DNA from: Sva-07 sp963707515 | GTDB lineage: Bacteria > Actinomycetota > Acidimicrobiia > Acidimicrobiales > Ilumatobacteraceae | Length of the DNA: 64,000 nt | NCBI GenBank assembly: GCA_963707515.1 | Contig: CAVPQI010000003.1 | Span: forward strand, 496,001 to 560,000 | Direction of reading: 5' to 3' | Part shown: positions 38,406-47,180 of the stretch, piece by piece | Layout: each line of letters starts with the position of its first letter | Numbering within the stretch: position 1 is the first letter of the stretch | Translations under genes and position numbers: made by a program | Notes under the pieces: generated by a model | What the model saw: the letters and a program-made list of their open reading frames with translations, nothing else | The model's database searches: none | What the model was told of the DNA's origin: nothing

Positions 38406-39392
38406 ATGGCCGCGGCGCGTGAGCACCCGCTGACGAGGGCCGGCCTCGTGGTCGTCGTCGGCAAGGGCGGTGTCGGCAAGACCACCGTCGCGGCGACGAT
38501 CGCCCTGGCGACCGCGCGCGCCGGCGGCGACGTGCTGGTGGTGGCCGTCGACGAACGCCCCGGACTGGGCCCGTTGCTCGGTGGCCGTCAGCTCGATGCG
38601 ACCGACCGGCTGTTGCACCGAGTCGACGGTGGCGGCCGCATCCGCGGGCGGACGATCCCCGCCGAGCAGGCGTTCGGCGACTACCTCGAACTGAAAGGCG
38701 TCGGCGGCATGCTCCGCCGAGCCGCCTCGGCGGCGTCGCTGCCGATGATCGCCGCCGCCACGCCGGGCCTCGAGCACCTCCTCGTGCTCGGCAAGCTGAA
38801 GGAGCTCGAGCGCGCTGGTGCGGCCGACCTGATCATCGTCGACGCCCCACCGGCCGGGCACGCTGCCCCGTTCCTACGTGCACCGACCGCGCTGTCCGAC
38901 GTCATCCAGTCGGGGCCCGTCCGCGACCAGGCAGTGGAGGTCGACGAGATGCTCCGCGACCCGGCGCGCAGCGCGGCGATCGTCGTCACGCTCGCCGAGG
39001 AGACGCCGGTCAACGAGGCGATCGAGCTGACCGCCGACCTGCGCACCGACGTCGGCATCGCCGTCGAGTCGATGATCGTCAACGCCTGTTGGCGTGACCG
39101 TCCCGGCCTCGCCAAGTCGCCGGCGATGGCGGCGCGATCGCACCGCGGCGTGACCCTCACGGCGAGCGCCAAGACGGCGCTCGAGTCGTCGGCGACGTTC
39201 GGCAAGCAGCAGCTGGCGCGCCAGCGGGCACAGATCGAGCGGCTGGCGTCGGCGACCGCGCTGCCGGTCCGTCAGCTGCCGCGCCTGCCGACGGCGAGCA
39301 TCGACCTCGCCGACCTCGGCGTGCTCGCCGAGGCGCTGGTCACCGACGCACTGGTCACCGGGGCGCGGCTCAGCGGCGGCGGCGGGCCGTGA
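38406..39392 (+). CDS. ArsA/Get3-like ATPase, first of a pair
   Basis: 328 residues, ATG 38406. Deviant Walker A GKGGVGKTTVAATIALA, then VVAVDERPG in the switch region and VDAPPAGHAAPF. It lacks the second ATPase half of classic ArsA and belongs to the actinobacterial pair known in mycobacteria as Rv3679/Rv3680 (bacterial Get3-like, BagA/BagB). Its stop overlaps the start of the second member (GTGA), so the two are made together, probably as a heterodimer. No arsenic genes are nearby, so anion transport is unlikely; the cellular role is unclear. Confidence 0.88.
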   Translation: MAAAREHPLTRAGLVVVVGKGGVGKTTVAATIALATARAGGDVLVVAVDERPGLGPLLGGRQLDATDRLLHRVDGGGRIRGRTIPAEQAFGDYLELKGVGGMLRRAASAASLPMIAAATPGLEHLLVLGKLKELERAGAADLIIVDAPPAGHAAPFLRAPTALSDVIQSGPVRDQAVEVDEMLRDPARSAAIVVTLAEETPVNEAIELTADLRTDVGIAVESMIVNACWRDRPGLAKSPAMAARSHRGVTLTASAKTALESSATFGKQQLARQRAQIERLASATALPVRQLPRLPTASIDLADLGVLAEALVTDALVTGARLSGGGGP

Positions 39393-40486
39393 CCGGCGCG
39401 GCGAGCTTCGCCGACGAGATCGAACGCGCCGACCTCGTCGTCACCTGCGGTCCCGGCGGCGTCGGCAAGACCACGACGGCCGCCGCCCTCGGCCTCGCCG
39501 CCGCGCGGGCCGGACGACGCGTCGTCGTCGTCACCGTCGACCCGGCGCGGCGCCTCGCCGACGCGCTCGGGCTCCCACCCGGTGCCGCCGCCGACGAACC
39601 GCACCACGTGGAGGGCGCCGCCGGTGGCGACGGCGAGCTGTGGGCGCTGATGCTCGACGCCGGTGCCACGTTCGACCGCCTCGTGCGCGAGCAGACGTCG
39701 ACGCCCGCGCAGGCCGAGGCGATCCTCCAGAACCCGGTGTACCGGGCGATCTCCGGCTCGCTCGCCGGCGCGCAGGAGTACATGGCGATCGAGCGGCTCC
39801 ACGAGCTGTACACGAGCGGGGAGTGGGACCTCGTGATCGTCGACACCCCGCCCTCGCGTCACGCCATCGACCTGCTCGAGGCCCCCGACCGGTTGGTGCG
39901 TTTCCTCAGCCACCCCGTGTACCGCGCCCTGACCGTCGGTCAGCGAACGTTCGCCAAGGTGACCAACGCCGCCGCCTCGATGTTCCTCTGGGCCGTGCGG
40001 CGACTCGCCGGTCCGCAGATCGTCGAGGACACGATCGGGTTCTTCCGCTCGCTGTCGACGATCGAGCCCGGACTGCGCCTCCGCTCGGGGGAGGTGTCGG
40101 CGCTGCTGCGCTCGGACGCGGCCCACTTCGTGGTCGTCACCAGCCCCCGTGCCGAGGCCGTCGCGGAGTCGACGCACCTCGTCGAAGCGCTCCGCGACCG
40201 GCGCTTCAACTTCGCCGGCATCGTCGTCAACCTCATCCATCCGATGCCGATCGCCTTGCAACCCGACGATGCGGCAGTGCTCGACGAGCTGGCCGACGGA
40301 CCGCTCGCCGACCACGTGGCATGGCACGAGGAGCTGACACAGCTCGCCACGCGCGAGCGCGACGAGCTCGACGGGCTGGTCGACCTCGCCGACGACCGCA
40401 CGCTCGTCGAACTGCCCTTGCTCGACGTCGACGTGCACGACCTCGACGGGCTGGCGGTGCTCGCCGATCGTCTCGCCGGTCGATAG
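39389..40486 (+). CDS. ArsA/Get3-like ATPase, second of a pair
   Basis: 365 residues from GTG 39389. Walker A CGPGGVGKTTTAAALGLA, switch VVTVDPARRLADALGL, and VIVDTPPSRHAIDLLEAP. The middle region SHPVYRALTVGQRTFAKVTNAAASMFLWAVRRLAG is a long hydrophobic helical stretch reminiscent of the client-binding groove helices of Get3. Translationally coupled to the preceding gene. The acidic C-terminus ends in VLADRLAGR. Confidence 0.88.
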   Translation: MTGAASFADEIERADLVVTCGPGGVGKTTTAAALGLAAARAGRRVVVVTVDPARRLADALGLPPGAAADEPHHVEGAAGGDGELWALMLDAGATFDRLVREQTSTPAQAEAILQNPVYRAISGSLAGAQEYMAIERLHELYTSGEWDLVIVDTPPSRHAIDLLEAPDRLVRFLSHPVYRALTVGQRTFAKVTNAAASMFLWAVRRLAGPQIVEDTIGFFRSLSTIEPGLRLRSGEVSALLRSDAAHFVVVTSPRAEAVAESTHLVEALRDRRFNFAGIVVNLIHPMPIALQPDDAAVLDELADGPLADHVAWHEELTQLATRERDELDGLVDLADDRTLVELPLLDVDVHDLDGLAVLADRLAGR

Positions 40487-40540
40487 GCCGGTCGGCAGCC
40501 GTCCCCGAAACGTCACGTTTGGTGGCGCTACCTTCGTGAG

Positions 40541-41524
40541 ATGTCTGCGATCGACGACTCCGTCGACGCCCTCGTCGGGCGACCCCCCGGCGAAGGCGTC
40601 ACGCTGGCGCTCCTCGTGCTGCACCGCGGCGACGTCGTCGTCGAGCGGTACGGCACGCAACCGGCGAACATCTTCGAGCCGGCGAAGCCGATCGGACCTG
40701 ACTCGACGCTGATCAGCTGGTCGATGGCGAAGAGCATCACCCACGCCGCCGTCGGACTGCTCGTCGCCGACGGGCTGATCGACCCGGCGGCGCCCGCCAC
40801 CGTGGCGGAGTGGGAGGGCACGCCGAAGGCGGCGATCACGTTGCTCGACCTGCTCGAGATGAAGTCCGGTCTGCGCTTCGTCGAGGACTACGTCGACGAC
40901 GCAGTGTCGAACTGCATCGAGATGCTCTTCGGTGAGAGCGGCCCGAGCCACGCCGCCTATGCCGCCGCCCTGCCGCTCGACCACCCGCCCGGCACGCAAT
41001 TCAGCTACTCGTCGGGCACCACCAACATCATCACCCGGCTGCTCGGCGACGTCGTCCACGGCCGGGGCGGCGACCCCGCGGCGCGCCGCCGGGCGATGGA
41101 GACGTTCCTCGCCGAGCGGCTGTTCGGCCCCGTCGGCATGACGTCGGCGATCCCCAAGTTCGACGACGCCGGCGACTTCGTCGGCTCGTCCTACGTGTAC
41201 GCCACCGCGCGCGACTTCGCCCGCTTCGGTGAGCTGTACCGCCACGACGGCGTCACCGAGACGGGCCAACGAATCCTGCCGGCGGGCTGGGCCGACCACG
41301 GTCGAACGGTCGCCGCCCACGACCCCGAGAACGGTTGCGACTACGGACGTCACTGGTGGATGTGGCCGCAGTTCGCCGGCAGCCTCGCCGCCCACGGACA
41401 CGAGGGTCAGTACCTCGTCGTCGACCCGGATCGCGAGCTCGTCGTCGTCCATCTCGGCAAGACCGCCACCGAGTGGTTGGGCGCCCTGCGGGAGCGTCTC
41501 GACGAACTCATCCGACGCTTCTGA
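40541..41524 (+). CDS. Serine hydrolase of the beta-lactamase/EstB family
   Basis: 327 residues, ATG 40541. Class C-like fold with the SxxK motif at S61-K64 (LISWSMAKSITH), the tyrosine motif in QFSYSSGTTNII and a terminal HGHEG motif in place of KTG. No signal peptide, so it should be cytoplasmic and more likely an esterase or peptidase than a beta-lactamase. It stands alone between the Get3-like pair and the membrane protein, with short gaps to both. Confidence 0.88.
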   Translation: MSAIDDSVDALVGRPPGEGVTLALLVLHRGDVVVERYGTQPANIFEPAKPIGPDSTLISWSMAKSITHAAVGLLVADGLIDPAAPATVAEWEGTPKAAITLLDLLEMKSGLRFVEDYVDDAVSNCIEMLFGESGPSHAAYAAALPLDHPPGTQFSYSSGTTNIITRLLGDVVHGRGGDPAARRRAMETFLAERLFGPVGMTSAIPKFDDAGDFVGSSYVYATARDFARFGELYRHDGVTETGQRILPAGWADHGRTVAAHDPENGCDYGRHWWMWPQFAGSLAAHGHEGQYLVVDPDRELVVVHLGKTATEWLGALRERLDELIRRF

Positions 41525-41547
41525 GGACGATCGGGTAGGAAGAAACG

Positions 41548-42963
41548 GTGACCGAGCAAGCCGGAGACGACGTCGCGCGGCGGGGAACCGCCGACCGCGC
41601 CGCCGGCGCCCCGGTCGCCCAGTCGCCCGACCAGATGCCCGACCAGTCGCCCGACGGGGCCGTGGATCCGCGATACGACACCACCCGCGAGATGGAGCGC
41701 GACGAGCTCCCGACGGGTGAGCTGCCGACCCTCGAACGGCCCGAAGTGGCCGCACCGCGCAGGCGCATCCGCCCGGTGCGGTTCACGATCAAGGCGCTGT
41801 TGCTGGTCGTTCTGGCGATCTTCCTGCTCCCGCCCGTGCTCAACGGGTTCGAGCAGGCCGCCGACACGATCCGCGACGTCAACCCGGTGTTCATCGCCCT
41901 CGGCTTCTTCTTGCAGATCCTCGCCCTGGTGGCCTACTCGCTGCTCACGCGGGCGGCGCTCGGTACCGCCGGGCGCGGACTGTCGACGGCGCGGATCTTC
42001 CGCATCCAGCTGAGCACGAAGGCGATCTCGAACATCGTGCCCGGCGGCAACGCCGCCGGCTCGGCGCTCGGCTACCGCCTGCTGACGCTGAGCGGGGTCA
42101 GCGGACCGAGCGCCGGGTTCGCCCTGGCGACCGCGGGCATCGGGTCGGCCGTGGTGCTCAACATCGTCTTCTGGACCGGGTTGATCATCTCGGTGCCGTT
42201 CCGCGGCGTCAACCCGGCGTACGGGCTGGCCGCCGTTGCCGGCATCGTCATCATGGCGATCGCCACCGCGCTGGTGATCGGCGTGATGGATGGAAGCGGC
42301 AGGGCGGAGCGCATGCTGCGGTGGATCGCCCGCAAGGTCCACCTCGACGAGGACAAGATCGCCGCCGTCCTCCACCAGGTCGCCGACCGCCTCGAGGAGC
42401 TGGTCAGCGATCGGCAGCTGTTGCGGCGCGTCGTGTTCTGGGCGCTCGCCAACTGGCTGCTCGACGCGGCGTCGCTGTGGGTCTTCCTCCGCGCCTACGG
42501 CGGGACGTTGAGCATCGACGCCCTGCTGGTCGCCTTCGGTCTCGCCAACCTGCTCGCCGCGATCCCCATCCTGCCCGGCGGACTCGGCGTGGTCGAAGCG
42601 ACCTACCTCACCACGCTCGTCGGCTTCGGACTGCCGCGGCGGGTCGTCGCGCCGGCGATCGCCACCTACCGCTCCGCCCAGTACCTGATGCCCATCGCGC
42701 TCGGCGCCCTGGCGTACGCCTCGCTCCGCGTCGGGCCGTGGAAGATCGAGAAGCGTGACCGCTTGGTCGGCCTGCGCGACCTGGCGCGCGCCGAGTCCGA
42801 GAAGGGCGAGTCGCGCCTCGACTTCGCGCTCCGCTTCCCCAGCCGCCGCCCGGTCGACGGTGCCATCGTCCCGATCGTCGACGACCTCGCCCACGACGAC
42901 CCGGCGATCGCCGCCACGTACGGCCCCGATCCCGACGAGGTCGACAGCCGCGGCGGCAGCTGA
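41548..42963 (+). CDS. Flippase-like/LPG-synthase-type integral membrane protein (UPF0104)
   Basis: 471 residues from GTG 41548. A charged N-terminus of about 75 residues precedes eight or so membrane helices. The segments STKAISNIVPGGNAAGSALGYRLL and ANLLAAIPILPGGLGVVEATY are hallmarks of the lysylphosphatidylglycerol synthase transmembrane family. It lacks the C-terminal aminoacyl-transferase domain, so it is not an MprF by itself; such proteins are thought to move lipids across the membrane. The C-terminal 80 residues are hydrophilic. Confidence 0.88.
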   Translation: MTEQAGDDVARRGTADRAAGAPVAQSPDQMPDQSPDGAVDPRYDTTREMERDELPTGELPTLERPEVAAPRRRIRPVRFTIKALLLVVLAIFLLPPVLNGFEQAADTIRDVNPVFIALGFFLQILALVAYSLLTRAALGTAGRGLSTARIFRIQLSTKAISNIVPGGNAAGSALGYRLLTLSGVSGPSAGFALATAGIGSAVVLNIVFWTGLIISVPFRGVNPAYGLAAVAGIVIMAIATALVIGVMDGSGRAERMLRWIARKVHLDEDKIAAVLHQVADRLEELVSDRQLLRRVVFWALANWLLDAASLWVFLRAYGGTLSIDALLVAFGLANLLAAIPILPGGLGVVEATYLTTLVGFGLPRRVVAPAIATYRSAQYLMPIALGALAYASLRVGPWKIEKRDRLVGLRDLARAESEKGESRLDFALRFPSRRPVDGAIVPIVDDLAHDDPAIAATYGPDPDEVDSRGGS

Positions 42964-43004
42964 GCCTTTCGCCGCACCGATCGCCCGGCGGTACCGTCGC
43001 GTCC

Positions 43005-43520
43005 ATGACAGTGCACGAACGCCCCTTCGGTCGCTACCTCGAGGACTTCACGCCCGGCGACGTGCTTCGCCACTGGCCCGGCAAGACGATCACCGAGTAC
43101 GACGACCACCTGTTCTGCATGATCACCATGAACCACCACCCGCTGCACACCAACGACTGGTTCGCGGCCGAGTCGGTGCAGGGACGCAACGTCGTCGTCG
43201 GCAACCTCGTCTACAGCCTCGTGCTCGGGATGAGCGTTCCCGACGTCAGCGGTGCGGCGATCGCCAACCTCGAGGTGGAGACGCTGCAGCACAAGTTCCC
43301 GACCTTCCACGGCGACACGATCCACGCCGAGACGCGGGTGCTCGACGTCAAGGAGTCGTCGTCGAAGCCCGACCGCGGCGTCGTCACCGTCGAGACCAAG
43401 GGCTTCAACCAGGACGGCAAGGAAGTGTGCTACTTCAAGCGCAAGGTGCTGATCTGGAAGCGTGAGTTCGCCCCCGGCCGCAAGCGTCCATACGACGGCA
43501 CCGACGTGTGGGCGGACTGA
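43005..43520 (+). CDS. MaoC-family hydratase (mesaconyl/itaconyl-CoA hydratase-like)
   Basis: 171 residues, ATG 43005, single hot-dog domain. Opening FGRYLEDFTPGDVLRHWPGKT and the hydratase-2 segment ITEYDDHLFCMITMNHHPLHTNDWFA carry the conserved Asp/His pair of R-specific enoyl-CoA hydratases; FHGDTIHAETRVLDVKESS follows. It resembles mycobacterial itaconyl-CoA hydratase (Rv2499c type) and mesaconyl-CoA hydratases. Together with the Mcd-like dehydrogenase and the CitE/Mcl-like lyases in this window, a C5-CoA role is plausible. The mutY gene starts within its last codons. Confidence 0.85.
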   Translation: MTVHERPFGRYLEDFTPGDVLRHWPGKTITEYDDHLFCMITMNHHPLHTNDWFAAESVQGRNVVVGNLVYSLVLGMSVPDVSGAAIANLEVETLQHKFPTFHGDTIHAETRVLDVKESSSKPDRGVVTVETKGFNQDGKEVCYFKRKVLIWKREFAPGRKRPYDGTDVWAD

Positions 43521-44338
43521 CCGACTCGGAGCAGATACTCCGGTGGGGTGCGGCGCAGCTGCGCGACCTTCCCTGGCGTCACGAACGTGACCCGTGGCGG
43601 ATCCTCGTCGCCGAGGTGATGCTGCAACAGACCCAGACCGAGCGGGTGATCCCGAAGTGGCAGGCGTTCCTCGCCGCCTTCCCCGATCCGGCGACGTGCG
43701 CCGCCGCCGCGCTCGGTGAGGTCCTCCAGCACTGGCAGGGACTCGGCTACCCGCGCCGCGCCAAGTACCTCCACGACACCGCGGTCGAGGTCACCGCCCG
43801 GCACGGCGGCCACCTCCCCGACGAACTCGACGCACTTCGCGCCCTCCCCGGCATCGGTCCGTACACGGCGCGGGCGGTGCTCGCCTTCGCCTACGAGCGC
43901 GACGTCGGCGTGGTCGACACCAACATCGCCCGGGTGCTGGCGCGAGCCGGCGGTGCCCGGCTCACCCCGACGGTCGCCCAGCGCCGCGCAGACGAGGCCG
44001 TGCCGCCAGGCGCGGGCTGGCTGTGGAACCAGACGATGATGGACGTCGGGGCGACGCACTGCCGGCCGGCGCCGCGCTGCGACGGCTGCCCGGTCGCCGA
44101 TGGCTGCGCGTGGCGCCTCGCCGGTCACCCGGCGCCCGATCCCGCCGTTGGCTCGGCGGGGGTCAGCGCCCGCCAGGCGCCGTACGCCGGCAGCCGCCGC
44201 GAGGCGCGTGGCGCCGTGCTGCGGTCGTTGCAGGAGGGGCCGCGACCCCTGGCCGGGTTCGACGCCGAGATCGTCGCCGGCCTCGTCGCCGACGGCCTGG
44301 TGACCGCCCACGCCGGCACCGTCGCCCTGCCCGGCTGA
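43508..44338 (+). CDS. mutY: A/G-specific adenine DNA glycosylase
   Basis: 276 residues from GTG 43508, overlapping the MaoC gene by 13 nt. It removes adenine mispaired with 8-oxoguanine. Catalytic E36 (VAEVMLQQTQTERV), helix-hairpin-helix LPGIGPYTARAVLAFAY, D137 (GVVDTNIARVLAR) and an iron-sulfur loop with C185, C191, C194 and C200. The C-terminal NUDIX-like 8-oxoG recognition domain is much reduced; the protein ends about 75 residues after the cluster, shorter than E. coli MutY (350), as in other actinobacterial short forms. Confidence 0.93.
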   Translation: MGGLTDSEQILRWGAAQLRDLPWRHERDPWRILVAEVMLQQTQTERVIPKWQAFLAAFPDPATCAAAALGEVLQHWQGLGYPRRAKYLHDTAVEVTARHGGHLPDELDALRALPGIGPYTARAVLAFAYERDVGVVDTNIARVLARAGGARLTPTVAQRRADEAVPPGAGWLWNQTMMDVGATHCRPAPRCDGCPVADGCAWRLAGHPAPDPAVGSAGVSARQAPYAGSRREARGAVLRSLQEGPRPLAGFDAEIVAGLVADGLVTAHAGTVALPG

Positions 44339-44370
44339 CCCCTCCGGCGCCGGGTCCCGACGTCGCGCGC

Positions 44371-44670
44371 TCAGTAGTGGCGGTCGAACTCGGGGCCGAT
44401 GTCGCCGAGCATGTCCTCGTCGACGTAGCACCACGCCCATCGCTCGCCGGGCTCGAACGACTGGATCACCGGGTGCTCGGTGGCGTGGAAATGGGCCGTG
44501 GCGTGCCGGTTCGGTGAGCTGTCGCAGCAGCCCACGTGACCGCACGTCATGCACAGCCGCAGGTGCACCCACCGGGCGCCGATCGCCAGGCAGTCCTCGC
44601 ACCCGTCGTCGCGGCTCGGTTCGATCGGGGTGTCGATCGCCTCGAGGTGTTCGCAGGCCATGCCATCCAT
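44371..44670 (-). CDS. UBP-type zinc finger protein
   Basis: 99 residues, ATG 44670. Cysteine/histidine pattern CEHLEA, GCEDCLAIG, LRLCMTCGHVGCCDSS and HATAHFHATEHPV is that of the ZnF-UBP (BUZ) domain best known for binding ubiquitin C-termini in eukaryotes. Bacterial stand-alone versions are common in actinobacteria; their ligand is unknown. The domain fills the whole protein. Confidence 0.92.
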   Translation of the reverse strand: MDGMACEHLEAIDTPIEPSRDDGCEDCLAIGARWVHLRLCMTCGHVGCCDSSPNRHATAHFHATEHPVIQSFEPGERWAWCYVDEDMLGDIGPEFDRHY

Positions 44671-44740
44671 CGTGCCAGACCTGAGCGGAGTCAGATGACG
44701 GTGCTGCCTCGCGCCGGGTCGGCGTCGAACGCCGGCCGGC

Positions 44741-45883
44741 TCAGGCGTGGATGAACGGCAGGTCGCGCCGCAGCAGCATCTCGAACACGACCGCCGGGGT
44801 CCGGTCCTCGGCGACCTCGAGCGTGACGATCGCCACCGGACCGGCCGTGTCGGTCGAGCGGACCGTGACGAGCTCCGACAACGCAGCGCCGGTGACCAGC
44901 GACGTGCCCTCGTACTGCGCCTCGAAGGCCGTCAGGCTGGCCGTCGCCGCATCGTCGCTGGCGAAGTGGTACGCCAGCGTCACGATCGCCGACTGATCGT
45001 CGTCGACCGACCAACCGATGCCGACGGCATCGAAGGGATCGCTCGGCAACAGCGGCACCAGCTCGTCGCCCGCGTCGGGTGACAGCTCCCCGCCACCGGC
45101 TGCGAACGACGGTTCCACGACCAGCACGGCGGCGACGGCGTCGGCATCGTCGAGCACCGCGGCGATGGACGTCAGTCGCTCGTCGTCGGCACGCGAGGTT
45201 GCCGGACCGGCGAGCCAGGCCTCGATCGCCGGCGTCGCCGACGAGGCCGCGACCAGCCCGTCCTCGTAGGCGAGGCGCACCGGCGTGCCGAGCGGACGCG
45301 CCGCCGTGATCGCCGACAGATCGCTCGAGTGGTCCGCGCCGGTGCCGGCGCTGAGGACACCGTCGCCGAGATCCTCGAGATCGTCGGCCAGCGGTGACTC
45401 GTCGAAGTCACCGGCGACGACAGCCACCCGGTACGGCGGTCGCGACTCCTCGACGAACGCCTCCACGTCGAAGACCGACCAGCCGAGCTCGGCGGCGAAC
45501 TCGTCGACCTTGCTGAGGTAGGGGAGGTTGAACATGTCGGCCATCGGCACGAACACGGGCGCCGGTGTCTCGGCGCCGGAGGTCGGTCCCGTCAGCGGTC
45601 CGAGCCACTCGATCACGGCATCGGCGTCGAGCGTCTGCGGACGCTCCACGCCGGCCAGTTCACTCGCCGCGGCGAGGTCGGCGGTGGAGATCATCAGACC
45701 GCCGTCGGCGTCGTCGTCACGCGCCGGCAACTCGGCGAGCGCCGCTTCGATCGAGTAGTCGTCGCCGGTGGCGAGTCCGCCGCTGCCGCCACCGTCGTCA
45801 CCACCGCATGCCGTCATCAGCAGGGCGATCGTCGTCGCCGCCGCAGGCAGCGCGGTCCGGAATGAACATGATCGAGGGGTCAT
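44741..45883 (-). CDS. Secreted lipoprotein of unknown function
   Basis: 380 residues, ATG 45883. Signal peptide with lipobox LLMTACGG, followed by a Gly/Asp-rich linker and a mature region of alternating strands and helices, very rich in Asp, Glu and Ala. Two roughly similar halves are suggested (FDVEAFVEES in the first, FASDDAATASLTAFEAQYEG in the second). No enzyme motif recognised. It is divergent from the malyl-CoA-lyase-like gene, and its frame is open far upstream only because of GC bias. Confidence 0.75.
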   Translation of the reverse strand: MTPRSCSFRTALPAAATTIALLMTACGGDDGGGSGGLATGDDYSIEAALAELPARDDDADGGLMISTADLAAASELAGVERPQTLDADAVIEWLGPLTGPTSGAETPAPVFVPMADMFNLPYLSKVDEFAAELGWSVFDVEAFVEESRPPYRVAVVAGDFDESPLADDLEDLGDGVLSAGTGADHSSDLSAITAARPLGTPVRLAYEDGLVAASSATPAIEAWLAGPATSRADDERLTSIAAVLDDADAVAAVLVVEPSFAAGGGELSPDAGDELVPLLPSDPFDAVGIGWSVDDDQSAIVTLAYHFASDDAATASLTAFEAQYEGTSLVTGAALSELVTVRSTDTAGPVAIVTLEVAEDRTPAVVFEMLLRRDLPFIHA

Positions 45884-46012
45884 GGGGCGAGCACCGTAGT
45901 TGAGGCGACGACGCCGCGCCCGTCTCCATGGGCGGGTGGTGAGGGGTGGCGAGGGCGGACACTCGCTGGCGCAGTGTTGGCCACGGCACCGGACGGCGCC
46001 TACGGTTTGGTC

Positions 46013-47077
46013 GTGCGCCCACCCCGTGACTTCTTCCGTCCGCTCGCCGTCGGGGCCCCCGAGCCGGTGCGCGAGATCCCGGTCAGGCCGAGCCGGATGG
46101 TCCATTTCTTCCCGGCAGCCAACGACAAGATGCGCGCCAAGGTCCCCGAGATCGCGCCGACGGTCGACATCCTGCTCGCCAACCTCGAAGACGGGGTGCC
46201 GGCCGACCAGAAGGAGGCGGCGCGCGCCGGCCTCGTCGATGTTGCCAAGAACGTCGACTTCGGCGATACCCAGTTCTGGACGCGGGTCAACAGCCTCGAC
46301 TCGCCGTGGGGCCTCGACGACCTGACCGTCGCGGTGCTCGAAGCCGGAGAGGCGCTCGACGTGATCATGATCCCGAAGGTCGAGGGCCCCGAGGACATCC
46401 ACTACGTCGATCGACTGCTCGCCCAGCTGGAGGCCAAGGCCGGGCTGCGCGAGCCGCTGCTCGTGCACGCCATCCTCGAGACCGCCCGCGGGGTGGCCAA
46501 CGTCGAGGCGATCTGCGGTGCCTCCCCGCGCATGCAGGGCCTCTCGCTCGGGCCGGCCGACCTCGCCGCCAACCGGCGAATGAAGACGACGCGCGTCGGC
46601 GGCGGCCATCCCGGCTACCTCGTGCGTGCCGATCCGCCGAAGGGCGACGACGGTGCCGACGACGTCGCCGCGCCGCGCCCGACGTACCAGCAGGACCTGT
46701 GGCACTACACGATCGCCCGCATGGTCGATGCCTGCGTGACGCACGGGATCCTCCCGTTCTACGGCCCGTTCGGTGACATCAAGGACACCGTTGCCTGCGA
46801 GGACCAGTTCCGCAACGCCTACCTCCTCGGTTGCGTCGGGGCGTGGAGCCTGCACCCGGTGCAGATCGACATCGCCAAGCGGGTGTTCAGCCCCGACCCC
46901 GCCGACGTCGCCCACGCCCAGCGGGTGATCGCCGCGATGGGCGACGGCACGGGCGCGGTGCTGCTCGACGGCAAGATGGAGGACGACGCCTCGGTCAAGC
47001 AGTGCCATGTGATCATCGAGCTCGCCCGGGCGCTGTCCGAGCGCGACCCCGACCTCGCCGCCACCTACGGCTTCTGA
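46013..47077 (+). CDS. CitE/HpcH-family lyase, L-malyl-CoA/beta-methylmalyl-CoA lyase-like
   Basis: 354 residues from GTG 46013 (VRPPRDFFRPLAVG). TIM-barrel lyase with metal-binding acids in LANLEDGVPADQKEAAR, the substrate region LVHAILETARGVANVEAICGASPRMQGLSLGPADLAANR, and a longer C-terminus than plain CitE. Length and the N-terminal DFFRPLAVGAP motif match Mcl1-type enzymes, which cleave malyl-CoA to acetyl-CoA and glyoxylate and methylmalyl-CoA to propionyl-CoA and glyoxylate. The second CitE-like gene follows after 103 bp. The start was chosen to give the family N-terminus. Confidence 0.85.
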   Translation: MRPPRDFFRPLAVGAPEPVREIPVRPSRMVHFFPAANDKMRAKVPEIAPTVDILLANLEDGVPADQKEAARAGLVDVAKNVDFGDTQFWTRVNSLDSPWGLDDLTVAVLEAGEALDVIMIPKVEGPEDIHYVDRLLAQLEAKAGLREPLLVHAILETARGVANVEAICGASPRMQGLSLGPADLAANRRMKTTRVGGGHPGYLVRADPPKGDDGADDVAAPRPTYQQDLWHYTIARMVDACVTHGILPFYGPFGDIKDTVACEDQFRNAYLLGCVGAWSLHPVQIDIAKRVFSPDPADVAHAQRVIAAMGDGTGAVLLDGKMEDDASVKQCHVIIELARALSERDPDLAATYGF

Positions 47078-47180
47078 CCCGCGCCCATCGTGTGCACTGC
47101 GCGATGAGCGCACCTCCTGCACGCGATGCCCGACGCCGCACGACCCGGACCACTCATCCCACTCATCGGAGACACGTGAC

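Noticed and set aside
38406..40486. Arsenite efflux ATPase ArsA
   Set aside because: Two single-domain partners rather than one tandem protein, and no arsB, arsC, arsD or arsR in the neighbourhood.
40541..41524. Antibiotic-resistance beta-lactamase
   Set aside because: No signal peptide, no KTG motif, and the tyrosine motif is YSSG; it fits the EstB-like esterase group better.
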